33,018 nt of DNA from Hymenobacter guriensis (GTDB lineage Bacteria > Bacteroidota > Bacteroidia > Cytophagales > Hymenobacteraceae): positions 1 through 33,018 of the forward strand of contig NZ_JADWYK010000024.1 of the NCBI RefSeq assembly GCF_015773195.1. Direction: 5' to 3'. A model generated the notes under the pieces. It did not search any database, was not told the origin of the DNA, and was given only the letters and a program-made list of their open reading frames with translations. Positions 1-8,418 of this stretch are shown here, piece after piece. Both the position numbers and the translations under genes were made by a program. Numbering within the stretch: position 1 is the first letter of the stretch; each line of letters opens with the position of its first letter.

Positions 1-144
1 GGATGCGCATTTTCTGGCCTTCGTTCATATTGCCGCAACTATACTCTGGTTGCGCGACTGTTAACACTTCCTAGTAGCAGTAGCTTTCTGCCAAGTTGTG
101 AGTTGGAGGAAACCAACAGTTCAGGCAAATCCTAGCCCAAGCCA
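1..144. other. window edge, no gene seen
   Basis: No convincing coding region lies here. A small hairpin (GTTGG at 112-116 with CCAAC at 123-127) sits just beyond the stop of the minus-strand S74 gene. It has no T-run, so I do not call it a terminator. Confidence 0.4.
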
Positions 145-1968
145 TTACTCTGCCGCCCGGGCTCCGAGCAGCGTCTCCAGATTCTTAAGCCGGGTTTCCA
201 GCGAGGCGGTGCTGGCCGTTTGCGCCTGTTGCTTCCGCAGTTGGGCCTGGGCTGCCGACAGTTCGGTGCGTAGCTGCTCAAGCTGCCGCTGCTGCTCTTT
301 CAGGGCTTCTACCAGTATGGGCGTGAGCTGGGCGTAGTTCACGGCTTTAAGTCCGTCCTTGTCAGTGCTCACCAGCTCGGGGTACACTTGTTCCAGCTCC
401 TGGGCAATGAAGCCCACCTGTTCGCCCTGTGGCCCTTGGCCGGCCCGGAAACGGTAGCGGCGGCCTTGCAGTGCCTGCACTCCGGCCAGCGCGTTACGTA
501 TGGGGCGCACGTCGGTTTTCAGGCGGGCATCGGAGCTCGAAGAAACCACGCCCTGCAACGTGAGGTTGCCGGTGATGGTGATGCCGCCTTCGGCGTACAC
601 GGCCACCTTGCGGTTGGTGGCCGTGGTGCCGGCGCCCACGATGTTCAGCGCATCGGTGGCGAGGTTGCCGTAGCCGATGGTGCCGGCCAGGGCCTGCTTG
701 CCGCTCACGTCCGCCCCGAACTCCAGGGTACTGGCGCCGTTGATTTTGACGCTGCCGGCCACGTGCAGCCGGGCCTGCGGGGAAGCCAGCCCCAGGCCCA
801 CGTTACCGCTGGCGCTGATGTCGATGGAACTGGTGGGCGCGCCCGGCCGGATGCGCAGGGGCAGCAAGTTGCCGTTGGTCAGGTCACGCACAAAGAAATT
901 GGCCTCGTTGCCGGCCACTTCCCAGACCTGGGTGCCCCAGCCGCCGGCCGCCAGCTGGTCCAGGCGCAGGCCCGGCGTGTTGCCATTGACCACGCGCAGG
1001 GTGGTGCCGCTGCCCTGCGCGCCGCCCTGCACGGTGGTGCCGCCGGCCGCGTGCAGCTCGATTTTCTGGTTGCCCGTGCCGGTGCCGGCACCCACGATGT
1101 TGAGCGCGTCGGTGGTGAGGTTGCCGTAGCCGATGGTGCCGGACAGCGGGTCTTTGTTGAGGATGCGGGCCCCAAACTCCAGGGTACGGGCGCTGTCGAT
1201 TTTAACGCTGCCGGCCACGTGCAGCCGGGCCTGCGGGGAAGCCAGCCCCAGGCCCACGTTGCCGCTGGCGCTGATGTCCAGGGAGCTGGTGGGCGCGCCC
1301 GGCCGGATGCGGAAGGGCAGGCGGCTGCCGCCGGTCAGGTCGCGCACGAAGAAGTTGGCCTCGTTGGCCCCGATGTCCCAGGTCTGGGCCGTAAAGCCCC
1401 CGGCGTTGGTTTGCTCCAGGCGCAGGGCGGGCGTGTCGCTGTTGCGCAGGTGCAGCAGCATGCCGGCCGCCGGCGTATTCGTGCCTATGCCCAAGGCCCC
1501 GGTGGTGCTCAGCCCGCCGTTGAACACGGCGGCCCCGTTGAAGGTATTGGTCCCGCCAAAGGTGCTGTTGCCCCCTACGGTCAGCAAGCCGGTGGTGGTC
1601 AGCGGGCCGGCGAAGTAGCCCGCCCCGACGACGTGCAGCGGGTACTGCGCATCACTCAGGCCGATGCCCACGTTGCCGTTGTAGTTCCACGTGAGCACCG
1701 TCTGCCGGGACCCACCACGGTTGATGCCCAGTACGCCGCCCGTATAGCCGTAGAGTACTGGCCCATCTACGTTCTGGCCCAGCCAGTTCTTCGTGCTGTT
1801 GGCCGCACCGTACCAGCCCAGTCCGTGGTTGGTATCGGTGACGTTCCGCAGCAGTATTTCGTGGTCGTTGAAGCCGTAATTCTGCGTGGCCTGGGCTTGC
1901 GCCTTTACGGTATTGAGCAGGGGCAGCACCAGGAAACCCAGAAGGCAGCGGATAACAGAGCGTGTCAT
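145..1968 (-). CDS. secreted protein with C-terminal peptidase S74 intramolecular chaperone domain
   Basis: This 607-residue protein begins with a signal peptide (hydrophobic residues about 5-20, likely cleavage near AQA at 23-25). The middle consists of Gly/Asn/Thr-rich beta-type repeats with motifs such as GNVGIG and LHVVGAG. The C-terminus, about residues 478-570, starts SSSDARLKTDV and contains VGFIAQELEQVYPELV and VNYAQLTPILVEALKEQ, the hallmark of the S74 domain. A Gln/Leu-rich coiled coil follows to residue 605. In phage tail spikes and some cell-surface fibres this domain helps trimerise the stalk and then cuts itself off at the conserved Ser-Asp region. The signal peptide and the lack of phage genes nearby suggest an exported surface fibre, not a virion part. 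Residues about 178-315 and 330-467 are a tandem duplication. A weak -7 box (TTCTTTTG) lies on the minus strand at 2013-2020. The ligand and exact role are unknown. Confidence 0.88.
   Translation of the reverse strand: MTRSVIRCLLGFLVLPLLNTVKAQAQATQNYGFNDHEILLRNVTDTNHGLGWYGAANSTKNWLGQNVDGPVLYGYTGGVLGINRGGSRQTVLTWNYNGNVGIGLSDAQYPLHVVGAGYFAGPLTTTGLLTVGGNSTFGGTNTFNGAAVFNGGLSTTGALGIGTNTPAAGMLLHLRNSDTPALRLEQTNAGGFTAQTWDIGANEANFFVRDLTGGSRLPFRIRPGAPTSSLDISASGNVGLGLASPQARLHVAGSVKIDSARTLEFGARILNKDPLSGTIGYGNLTTDALNIVGAGTGTGNQKIELHAAGGTTVQGGAQGSGTTLRVVNGNTPGLRLDQLAAGGWGTQVWEVAGNEANFFVRDLTNGNLLPLRIRPGAPTSSIDISASGNVGLGLASPQARLHVAGSVKINGASTLEFGADVSGKQALAGTIGYGNLATDALNIVGAGTTATNRKVAVYAEGGITITGNLTLQGVVSSSSDARLKTDVRPIRNALAGVQALQGRRYRFRAGQGPQGEQVGFIAQELEQVYPELVSTDKDGLKAVNYAQLTPILVEALKEQQRQLEQLRTELSAAQAQLRKQQAQTASTASLETRLKNLETLLGARAAE
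568..981 (-). repeat. intragenic duplication, copy 2 of 2 (coding)
   Basis: This stretch encodes about residues 330-467 of the S74 protein. It is offset by exactly 456 bp (152 codons) from copy 1 at 1024-1437. Both copies encode NEANFFVRDLT, RIRPGAPTSS, LASPQARLHVAGSVKI, GTIGYGNL and TDALNIVGAGT in the same order. DNA identity is high over the central 160 bases. Confidence 0.85.
1024..1437 (-). repeat. intragenic duplication, copy 1 of 2 (coding)
   Basis: This stretch encodes about residues 178-315 of the S74 protein. It is the partner of the copy at 568-981 and stays in frame with it. The two copies differ mainly at their edges, for example LEQTNAGGF against LDQLAAGGW. Confidence 0.85.
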
Positions 1969-2187
1969 AGGACGGGGTAGCGTGAGGCCCCTAAACTACT
2001 ATGAGTCCGGCTCAAAAGAAAAGCTATGTATGTCAACGCCGCCATCTGAGATGTCGAAAGCCCGGGACGACTTCTTATGCCAAGCCCGTCAGCTCCCATA
2101 GGGCCAGTAGAAACAAGCAAAAACTCTGTTCTTGCCAAACTTTTTAGTCTCCGCGCGCATTACCTTCTTTTCCCCTGACTACTCCCC

Positions 2188-3579
2188 ATGGCTAAGATAA
2201 AAACCCTCTTTTTCTGCCAGAACTGCGGCGCCCAGAGTGCCAAATGGATAGGCCGCTGCCCCAGTTGCGGGGAGTGGAACACCTACGTGGAGGAGGTTAT
2301 TGAAAAGGCCGACACAGCCACGGCCAACACCGCCTGGAAAGCCTCTACCACCGTGGGCAGCACGCCTACCAAAGCGGCCAAACCCAAGCCCCTGGGCGAA
2401 ATCCTCTACGAAGAAGAGTCGCGCCTCGACACCCACGACGGAGAGCTGAACCGCGTGCTGGGCGGGGGCCTCGTGCCCGGCTCCCTGGTACTCATCGGGG
2501 GCGAGCCGGGCATTGGCAAAAGCACGCTCATGCTCCAGATTGCCATGCACCTGGGCCGCCTGAAAGTGCTGTACGTGAGCGGGGAGGAAAGCGAGCAGCA
2601 GATCAAGATGCGGGCCGAGCGCCTGGGCCAGCAGCACGCGGGCCTGTACATCCTCACCGAAACCAGCACCCAGAACATCTTCCGCCAGATCGACCAGCTG
2701 CAGCCCAACGTGGTCATCATCGACTCCATCCAGACGCTTCATTCTTCCCTCGTAGAATCGGGGGCGGGCTCCGTGAGCCAGGTGCGGGAGTGTACCCAGG
2801 AGCTGCTCAAGTATGCCAAGGAAACCGGGGTGCCGGTGCTGCTCATCGGCCACATCACCAAAGACGGTTCCATTGCCGGTCCCAAAATCCTGGAGCACAT
2901 GGTAGACACCGTGCTGCAGTTTGAGGGCGACCGGCACCTGACTTACCGCATCCTGCGCACCATCAAAAACCGCTTTGGCTCCACTTCCGAGCTGGGCATC
3001 TACGAGATGCAGGGCTCGGGGCTGCGGCAGGTAAGCAACCCCTCCGAAATCCTACTTTCCCAGCGCAGCGAAACGCTCAGCGGCATTGCCATCGGGGGCA
3101 CGCTGGAAGGCAACCGTCCCCTGCTGGTGGAAGTGCAGGCCCTCGTGACGCCCGCCACCTACGGCACGCCCCAGCGCTCGGCCACCGGCTTCGATGCTAA
3201 GCGCCTGCAGATGCTGCTGGCCGTGCTGGAAAAGCGCAGCGGCCTGCGCCTGGGCCAGCACGACGTGTTCCTGAACATTGCCGGCGGCCTGCGCCTCGAC
3301 GACCCGGCCCTGGACCTGGCCGTGTGCGCCGCCGTGGTGTCGTCGCTGAACGATATTCCACTGGCGGGCGAAATCTGCCTGGCCGCCGAAGTGGGCCTGA
3401 GCGGGGAAATCCGGGCGGTGAGCCGGCTCGATCAGCGCCTCTCGGAAGCCGAGAAGCTGGGCTTTGCCGAAATGTACATCTCCCAGTTCAACGCCCGCGG
3501 CCTGGATTTGAGCCGCTACGGCATTCGGGTACACCCCTCCGGCCGGCTCGATGAAGTCCTATCCGGTTTGTTTGGGTAA
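2188..3579 (+). CDS. radA: DNA repair protein RadA
   Basis: This 463-residue protein is the bacterial RadA/Sms branch-migration ATPase, which processes recombination intermediates together with RecA. The N-terminus holds a four-Cys zinc finger (C10, C13, C24, C27 in CQNCG...CPSCGEWNT). The Walker A motif GGEPGIGKS is at residues 104-112. The RadA-specific KNRFG motif is at 260-264. The C-terminal third is the Lon-like domain, with the stretch LDLAVCAAVVSS and GEVGLSGEIR-type motifs. Length and domain order are normal for the family. The ATG at 2188 is followed directly by the conserved MAKIKTLFFCQNCG start. It stands alone on the plus strand, with 219 bp before it and 205 bp after it, in which I see no strong regulatory site. 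Confidence 0.97.
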   Translation: MAKIKTLFFCQNCGAQSAKWIGRCPSCGEWNTYVEEVIEKADTATANTAWKASTTVGSTPTKAAKPKPLGEILYEEESRLDTHDGELNRVLGGGLVPGSLVLIGGEPGIGKSTLMLQIAMHLGRLKVLYVSGEESEQQIKMRAERLGQQHAGLYILTETSTQNIFRQIDQLQPNVVIIDSIQTLHSSLVESGAGSVSQVRECTQELLKYAKETGVPVLLIGHITKDGSIAGPKILEHMVDTVLQFEGDRHLTYRILRTIKNRFGSTSELGIYEMQGSGLRQVSNPSEILLSQRSETLSGIAIGGTLEGNRPLLVEVQALVTPATYGTPQRSATGFDAKRLQMLLAVLEKRSGLRLGQHDVFLNIAGGLRLDDPALDLAVCAAVVSSLNDIPLAGEICLAAEVGLSGEIRAVSRLDQRLSEAEKLGFAEMYISQFNARGLDLSRYGIRVHPSGRLDEVLSGLFG

Positions 3580-3784
3580 AACCGGCTAAACGTGCCCGGC
3601 GGGGGCCGGCTACGAAAAAATTATGTCCTTGGATTGGATTTTCTGAACCTGAGTGCCGTATCTTCGGTATAGCAATTGACTTTTCCCGCGAAAATGGGGT
3701 GGCTGACGGGTTTTGTTTTCTGGCACTGAAAGTCAAGGTGTACCGTACTTCCTCAGTGTATAATCCTACGATACTGTTTTTTCG

Positions 3785-5236
3785 ATGACTTCAGTTTTCC
3801 GCCTGACTGCCAGTTGCCTTGTGGCGGCACTGCTGAGCCCGGTGCTTGGCTGGGCCCAGGGCACCGTGGTGCTGACCGGCAAAATCAGCAACCGCACTAG
3901 TGACACCATTGCGGTGGCCGTGCGGGAAAATCCGCTGGAAGCCCACGAGCAGCTTACCTACGCCCGCGTCAACGAGAAAGGCGAGTTTCGGCTGGCCGTG
4001 CCCGTGAGCGGCCCCACCAAAGCCGACCTGGTGTACGGCGACGACGCTACCCAGCTGTTTGTGGAGCCCGGCAACAACCTGGAGGTGCGCTTTAAGAGCT
4101 CTGACCTGATCGGCTCTATCAAGTTCAAGGGAAATGGGGCCGAGGCTAACACCTTTCTGGCCGAGATGGACGAGCGGTTCGTGGAAAACGACGGCTTTCA
4201 GGTGCTGCCCGACAACATTATGCTCTACGAGCCAGGCTTCCTGGATTTCCTGGACTACCGCCGCAAGCAGGAGCTGAAGTTTCTGGAAGACAACGAGGAC
4301 ATGCTCACGCCTACCTTCCGCAACTACATCCGGGCCGAGGTGGACTACACCTATGCCAACGACCGGCTGACGTTTCAGGACCTGCGCGAGCAGGTGGTGG
4401 CCACGGAGCCCCGCCTGAAAATGACGCCTACCTTCTACGAGTTCCTCAACGATGAGAAGCTAGTCAACAATCCTTCCGCCATTCACAACGAAACCTATCA
4501 GGAGTTTCTCCTCAACTACATCCACTACCAGGCCCTCAGCCAGAATCACCGCCGCACCGACCCGGATTTCTTTCAGGTGTGCTACGAAATGGCGAAGACC
4601 AAGCTGAGCGGCGCCATCCGGCCCCTGGTGATGGGCCGGGTGATGCAGGAATCCTTCCGCTTCGGCCACGTGAAAGTGTCGCAGGCCATGCTCTCCGACT
4701 TCTTGGCCGTGGAAGGCTCCAAAACCTATGTACCGGCTCTGCAGGCCGATTTCGACGCGCACAAGGCATTTTCGATTGGTGCCCTGGCGCCCGATTTCAA
4801 GCTGGTCTCGGTGGCCGGCGACACTATTTCGCTTAGCAGCTTTGCGGGCAAGCTGGTGTACCTCAACTTCTGGAAAAGCACCAGCGGCCTGTGCCTGCGC
4901 GACCTGCCCTACGCCGCCGACTTAGCCAAGAAGTTCGACGGCAAAAACATTGTGTTCCTGAACATTGCCCTGGACGAAAACGAGCCGGCCTGGAAACAGC
5001 TGGTCGTGAGCAAGAAGCTGCCGGGCGTGCATGCCCGCGCCGTAGGCGGCCTGCGCTCGGCCCTAGCCCGGGCCTATGCCCTCGACAACGTGCCGGCCTA
5101 CTTTCTGCTGGCCGAAGACGGAACCTTCCTCAATACCAAGCCCAAGCGCCTGAGCAGCCACGCCGCCGTGGAAGAAATCAAGGATTCCTTTGGCAAAGCC
5201 GCCCTCTATACCAGCACTGCCGAAATCAAAAAGTAG
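3785..5236 (+). CDS. TlpA-like thioredoxin-fold protein with SxxC active site
   Basis: This 483-residue exported protein has a signal peptide (residues 1-24, ending GWAQG). A beta-rich N-terminal domain, about residues 27-125, resembles the DUF4369-type region common in Bacteroidota TlpA proteins (VLTGKISN..., LFVEPGNNLEVRF). A helical middle follows, then a C-terminal AhpC/TSA/TlpA thioredoxin fold from about residue 335 (IGALAPDFKLVSVAGDTISL, LVYLNFWKS, NVPAYFLLAEDG). The usual WCxxC redox site reads TSGLC, with Ser367 in place of the first Cys and Cys370 retained. The cis-Pro motif VPAYF is present. Family members reduce disulfides or act in cytochrome maturation in the periplasm. With one Cys missing, disulfide exchange is doubtful, and a monothiol or non-catalytic role is an inference. 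A strong terminator follows the stop. Confidence 0.88.
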   Translation: MTSVFRLTASCLVAALLSPVLGWAQGTVVLTGKISNRTSDTIAVAVRENPLEAHEQLTYARVNEKGEFRLAVPVSGPTKADLVYGDDATQLFVEPGNNLEVRFKSSDLIGSIKFKGNGAEANTFLAEMDERFVENDGFQVLPDNIMLYEPGFLDFLDYRRKQELKFLEDNEDMLTPTFRNYIRAEVDYTYANDRLTFQDLREQVVATEPRLKMTPTFYEFLNDEKLVNNPSAIHNETYQEFLLNYIHYQALSQNHRRTDPDFFQVCYEMAKTKLSGAIRPLVMGRVMQESFRFGHVKVSQAMLSDFLAVEGSKTYVPALQADFDAHKAFSIGALAPDFKLVSVAGDTISLSSFAGKLVYLNFWKSTSGLCLRDLPYAADLAKKFDGKNIVFLNIALDENEPAWKQLVVSKKLPGVHARAVGGLRSALARAYALDNVPAYFLLAEDGTFLNTKPKRLSSHAAVEEIKDSFGKAALYTSTAEIKK

Positions 5237-5256
5237 CTTTTGCGGTTATGCTATAC

Positions 5257-5294
5257 CAGCCGCCTTCCGGTTTTCCGGGGGGCGGCTGTGTTTT
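5257..5294 (+). terminator. rho-independent terminator after the TlpA-like gene
   Basis: CAGCCGCCTTCCGG (5257-5270) pairs with CCGGGGGGCGGCTG (5275-5288) over 14 bp with two T-G wobbles and a TTTT loop. TTTT follows at 5291-5294. It lies between the TlpA-like gene and the radical SAM gene, which argues that the latter starts downstream at 5347. Confidence 0.82.
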
Positions 5295-5346
5295 GGGCGG
5301 GGGCATAGCCGCTCCTACCCTTTCCCTGCCGACCTTTAGCCGCTAC

Positions 5347-6369
5347 ATGGCCACGCTACTCAACGACGCGCTCAACTTTTTGTCTAAGGCCACGCCGCGC
5401 CGCGTGTGGAACGCCGCGCAGGTAACGGGCGGCTACGTCCTGAGCAAGGCCACGGGCAAAGCCCGGCACTGGGGCCTGCCAGTGGCCTTGTCGTTTGAGC
5501 CGACCACCAGTTGCAACCTGCGCTGCCCGGAGTGTCCCAGTGGCCTGCGTTCCTTCACGCGCCCCACCGGTATGCTACCCGACGAGCTGTTCCGGCAGAC
5601 CATAGACGAGGTAGCTTCGCGGCTGTGGTACCTGATTTTCTACTTTCAAGGGGAGCCGTACCTGCATCCCAACTTCCTGGACTTGGTGCAGTACGCCGCC
5701 AAGAAAGGCATCTACACCGCTACCAGCACCAACGCCCACTACCTCAACGACAAGAATGCGCGCCGCACGGTAGAGTCAGGGCTCGATAGGCTGATTATTT
5801 CCCTGGATGGCACTACCCAGGAAGTGTACCAGCAGTACCGCGTAGGCGGCAAGCTCGATAAAGTGCTGGAAGGCACCCGTAACCTGATTAAGTGGCGGCG
5901 GGAGCTAAAGTCGCAGACGCCGCGGGTGGTATTCCAGTTTCTGGTGGTGCGCCCCAACGAGCACCAGATGGCCGAGGCGAAACAGCTGGCCCGGGAGCTG
6001 GGCGTAGATGACGTGTGGTTTAAAACCGCCCAGATCTACGACTACCAGCAAGGCTCCCCGCTAATTCCGACCATCGACTATTACTCCCGCTACGAAAACA
6101 ACCAGGATGGCACCTGGAGCATCAAGAACCGCCTGCTCAACCACTGCTGGAAGATGTGGCACTCCTGCGTGGTTACCTGGGACGGACTAGTAGTGCCCTG
6201 CTGCTTCGATAAAGACGCCGAATACCGCCTCGGCGACCTGAAAACGCAGACCTTCCGCCAGCTCTGGCACGGCCCCAAATACCGCCAGTTCCGCGCCTCT
6301 CTCCTCAAAGGCCGCGACCAGATCGAAATGTGCCGCAACTGCACGGAAGGCACTAAGGTGTGGGGGTAA
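5347..6369 (+). CDS. radical SAM/SPASM domain protein
   Basis: This 340-residue enzyme carries the radical SAM cluster motif CxxxCxxC at C56, C60 and C63 (CNLRCPECP). The motif follows a beta-strand VALSFEPTTS typical of the TIM-barrel start. The barrel continues with YFQGEPYLHP, ATSTNAHYL and LIISLDGTTQEVYQQYR. The C-terminal part is SPASM/Twitch-like, with Cys in CWKMWHSCVVTWDGLVVPCCFD and CRNC near the end, giving ligands for an auxiliary Fe-S cluster. Such enzymes modify peptides, proteins or cofactors. No precursor-peptide gene is visible nearby, so the substrate is unknown. I chose ATG 5347. An in-frame ATG at 5248 would place the terminator hairpin inside the coding region and add a low-complexity leader. 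The stop runs straight into a nested palindrome. Confidence 0.9.
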   Translation: MATLLNDALNFLSKATPRRVWNAAQVTGGYVLSKATGKARHWGLPVALSFEPTTSCNLRCPECPSGLRSFTRPTGMLPDELFRQTIDEVASRLWYLIFYFQGEPYLHPNFLDLVQYAAKKGIYTATSTNAHYLNDKNARRTVESGLDRLIISLDGTTQEVYQQYRVGGKLDKVLEGTRNLIKWRRELKSQTPRVVFQFLVVRPNEHQMAEAKQLARELGVDDVWFKTAQIYDYQQGSPLIPTIDYYSRYENNQDGTWSIKNRLLNHCWKMWHSCVVTWDGLVVPCCFDKDAEYRLGDLKTQTFRQLWHGPKYRQFRASLLKGRDQIEMCRNCTEGTKVWG

Positions 6370-6628
6370 TTTTTAATGTGCGGCGCTTCGCTAATGTGGA
6401 GAATGTGGGCAATGTGCTAATGAGCGTCATTGCGCGCGAAGCAAAGCAATCCGTCCTCTGAAACGTACTTCACGTTCTTTTACCAGAAGGCCCTTTCCCG
6501 TCCGCGCAGGAAAGGGCTTTTCACTGAATAAAGCTCAGCGCATTGCTCAGGACGGATTGCTTCGCTTCGCTCGCGACAATTGAAGCATTAGCACATCAGC
6601 ACATTCCTCCACATTAGCACATTAAAAA
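6370..6628. repeat. three-layer nested intergenic palindrome
   Basis: The gap between two convergent genes is built like an onion. The outer layer is a set of AATGTGCTAATGTGG-type words at 6370-6424, inverted at about 6584-6628. The middle layer at 6426-6457 is inverted at 6549-6580, and its inner 22 nt match 21 of 22. Its core is GAAGCGAAGCAATCCGTCC, with A for G in the left copy. The centre is a hairpin terminator at 6490-6521. The outer arms abut both stop codons. Confidence 0.85.
6490..6521 (+). terminator. rho-independent terminator at the centre of the nested palindrome
   Basis: GCCCTTTCC (6490-6498) pairs perfectly with GGAAAGGGC (6509-6517). A TTTT run follows at 6518-6521. It probably ends transcripts of the radical SAM gene. 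Confidence 0.75.
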
Positions 6629-7924
6629 CTACTCTCCCCACGGGTACATATCGGGCGGCGTGTGCTCGTCGGGGCGGGTGGGCAGGGCGTGGAGGGCCTG
6701 GGTCTGGTCGATGAAGAGAAAGGCGTCGTACCGCTCCGGCACAATAGACGGCACGTAGTTACCGAACCGCTCGAACTCGGGCCGGTACACTACGCCAATG
6801 GCCCGGTGCCCGATGGGTTTGCGCAGCGCTGCAACGCCGTGCAGCTCCTCCGAAAACAGCAGCGCATTCTGGCCCCCAAGCTGCTCGTGCAGCATATGCT
6901 CCCAGGATCCGCGGGCAGCTTCCGGCACCGTCATCTTTTCCGGCGTGGCGCCCCATTTTTTGCCGGCAACCACCGTGCCTTGGTAGGAGCCAAAGCCCAC
7001 GGCAAACATCTGGTCGCGGCCGTAGGCTTCGCGGGCCAGCTGGCCTACGTTTACCGACCCGTCGCGGGGCATGTCGGTGTAGCGGGCGTCGCCGATGTGG
7101 GTGTTATGCTCCCAGATAATGGCTTTGCTGTCGGGGCCGTGCAGGTCGAGCAGGCGCATCAGGGTTTCCATCATGTGCTGGTCGCGCACATTCCAGGAAG
7201 CCGAGCCGCCCTGAATCATGGCCCGGTAGTACCGCTCCGCGTTTACGGCTACCAGGGCATTCTGCTCGGCGTTGAACTGCTGCTCCCGCTCCGGCAGACC
7301 CTGTGGGTGGTGACTGGCCACCTGCTGTCGTAGGGCCTGTAGCATGTCCGTTACTTCGTCTTCGCAGTCCTGCGACACGTAAGCCACGGCTTGGGCATAC
7401 TCCTGCGGGTCGTTGCCGAAAGGCTCGAAGCACTGAAAGGCCTTGTGCGCGGCCTGCACGGCACCGTCGCCCTGCTTTTCCACGTAGTGCAGAATCTCCT
7501 GCAACGATTCCCACAGGCTATATACATCCAGGCCATAAAACCCTACGCGCTGCTCCTGCGGCTGCTGGCGGTTGTGCTGGTGCATCCACTCCACCAGGGC
7601 GGCAATTTCCCAGTTGCCCCACATCCAGGTAGGCCATCGGTTAAACGTCTGCAGCAACTTGGCTGGAGTACCGTAGCTGACGGTATCCTGCTTGATAGCG
7701 GCATTCACCTCGAAGCAGTCGGGCCAGTCGCCTTCCACGGCTATGAAGCGGAAGCCTTTTTCCTGAATAAGCCGCTTGCTGATGGCGGTGCGCCAGGTGT
7801 AATACTCGGAAGTGCCGTGGGAAGCCTCGCCCAGCAGCACAATGCGGGCGTCGCCGATAGCCTCCAGCAACGGGTCCAGATCGGCAGTAGAGGTGAGCGG
7901 ATGGGTAGGCAGCGTGGTGGGCAT
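6629..7924 (-). CDS. erythromycin esterase family protein
   Basis: This 431-residue protein matches the erythromycin esterase family (EreA/EreB and Bacillus relatives). The N-terminal motif VLLGEASHGTSEYY places the conserved Glu at 33 and the general-base His at 36. RFIAVEGDWPDC, FYGLDVYSLW and IIWEHNTHIGDARY follow as expected. Characterised Ere enzymes hydrolyse the macrolactone ring, but most chromosomal homologues have not been shown to do so, so resistance should not be assumed. Length is usual for the family. I place the start at ATG 7924 (MPTTLPTHP), because the longer reading to 7966 needs a TTG and adds a non-conserved leader. It converges with the radical SAM gene. I see no clear promoter. 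Confidence 0.9.
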   Translation of the reverse strand: MPTTLPTHPLTSTADLDPLLEAIGDARIVLLGEASHGTSEYYTWRTAISKRLIQEKGFRFIAVEGDWPDCFEVNAAIKQDTVSYGTPAKLLQTFNRWPTWMWGNWEIAALVEWMHQHNRQQPQEQRVGFYGLDVYSLWESLQEILHYVEKQGDGAVQAAHKAFQCFEPFGNDPQEYAQAVAYVSQDCEDEVTDMLQALRQQVASHHPQGLPEREQQFNAEQNALVAVNAERYYRAMIQGGSASWNVRDQHMMETLMRLLDLHGPDSKAIIWEHNTHIGDARYTDMPRDGSVNVGQLAREAYGRDQMFAVGFGSYQGTVVAGKKWGATPEKMTVPEAARGSWEHMLHEQLGGQNALLFSEELHGVAALRKPIGHRAIGVVYRPEFERFGNYVPSIVPERYDAFLFIDQTQALHALPTRPDEHTPPDMYPWGE

Positions 7925-8014
7925 AGTCGAGGTTGTGTAGGCCGGAAACAGCAGCGTGCGGCGCAACCACTTGGTCGCGCCGCACGCCGGACACCGAAAA
8001 GATGATAGTAACGT

Positions 8015-8356
8015 CTATTTGTGGTGTTTATGCAGGTTTTTGCCCAGATCCTCTACCTGCTTCAGGAAGTCCAGCGCGTCGGAGTCTCCGTAAGTGCCGT
8101 AGGCCGAGGAGATGGTACCGCGCACGCCATCGTTGGTTTCCAGCGCGTACAGAATTGACATATCATCGGGGTCCGATTCGCCCTCAAAGCGGTAGAAATC
8201 CACGATGGTTACATCCTCGGGCCCGTAGGTTCGGTTGGAGTCGGAGCCGATGGTGCAGAGGCGCCCGTCTCTTACCTGGAAATCCTGGGTGTAGCCATCC
8301 GAGGACAGTTTTTTCTCGACGTTGATGAGGGAGCGTTCTTCTTCTTTGTCTTGCAT
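8015..8356 (-). CDS. conserved small protein of Bacteroidota, unknown function
   Basis: This 113-residue cytoplasmic protein has no signal or membrane segment. It carries the motif YRFEGESDPDD (residues 55-65) followed by MSILYALETNDGVRGTISSAYGTYGD. I recognise this pattern from roughly 100-residue Bacteroidota proteins often labelled 'phosphoribosylpyrophosphate synthetase'. It lacks any PRPP-binding loop and is a third the size of that enzyme, so that label would be wrong here. The C-terminus is basic (KNLHKHHK). It lies 90 bp upstream of the esterase gene on the same strand. Function is unknown. Confidence 0.82.
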   Translation of the reverse strand: MQDKEEERSLINVEKKLSSDGYTQDFQVRDGRLCTIGSDSNRTYGPEDVTIVDFYRFEGESDPDDMSILYALETNDGVRGTISSAYGTYGDSDALDFLKQVEDLGKNLHKHHK

Positions 8357-8418
8357 GGCGAAGGGGTAGTTGGATGTGGGAGAGAGTCGGTGGGAAGCGG
8401 GGGGCGCTGAAAAGACGA

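Noticed and set aside
145..1968. prophage tail-fibre module
   Set aside because: The S74 domain alone suggested it, but the protein has a signal peptide and no phage structural, lysis or integrase gene is near.
388..1980. 530-residue open frame opposite the S74 gene
   Set aside because: It is a shadow of GC-rich codons on the other strand. The minus frame has a signal peptide, conserved domain and sensible composition, while this one is His/Gly/Ala-rich nonsense.
5248..5346. earlier start for the radical SAM protein
   Set aside because: The in-frame ATG at 5248 would place a strong terminator hairpin within the gene and add a low-complexity leader not typical of the family.
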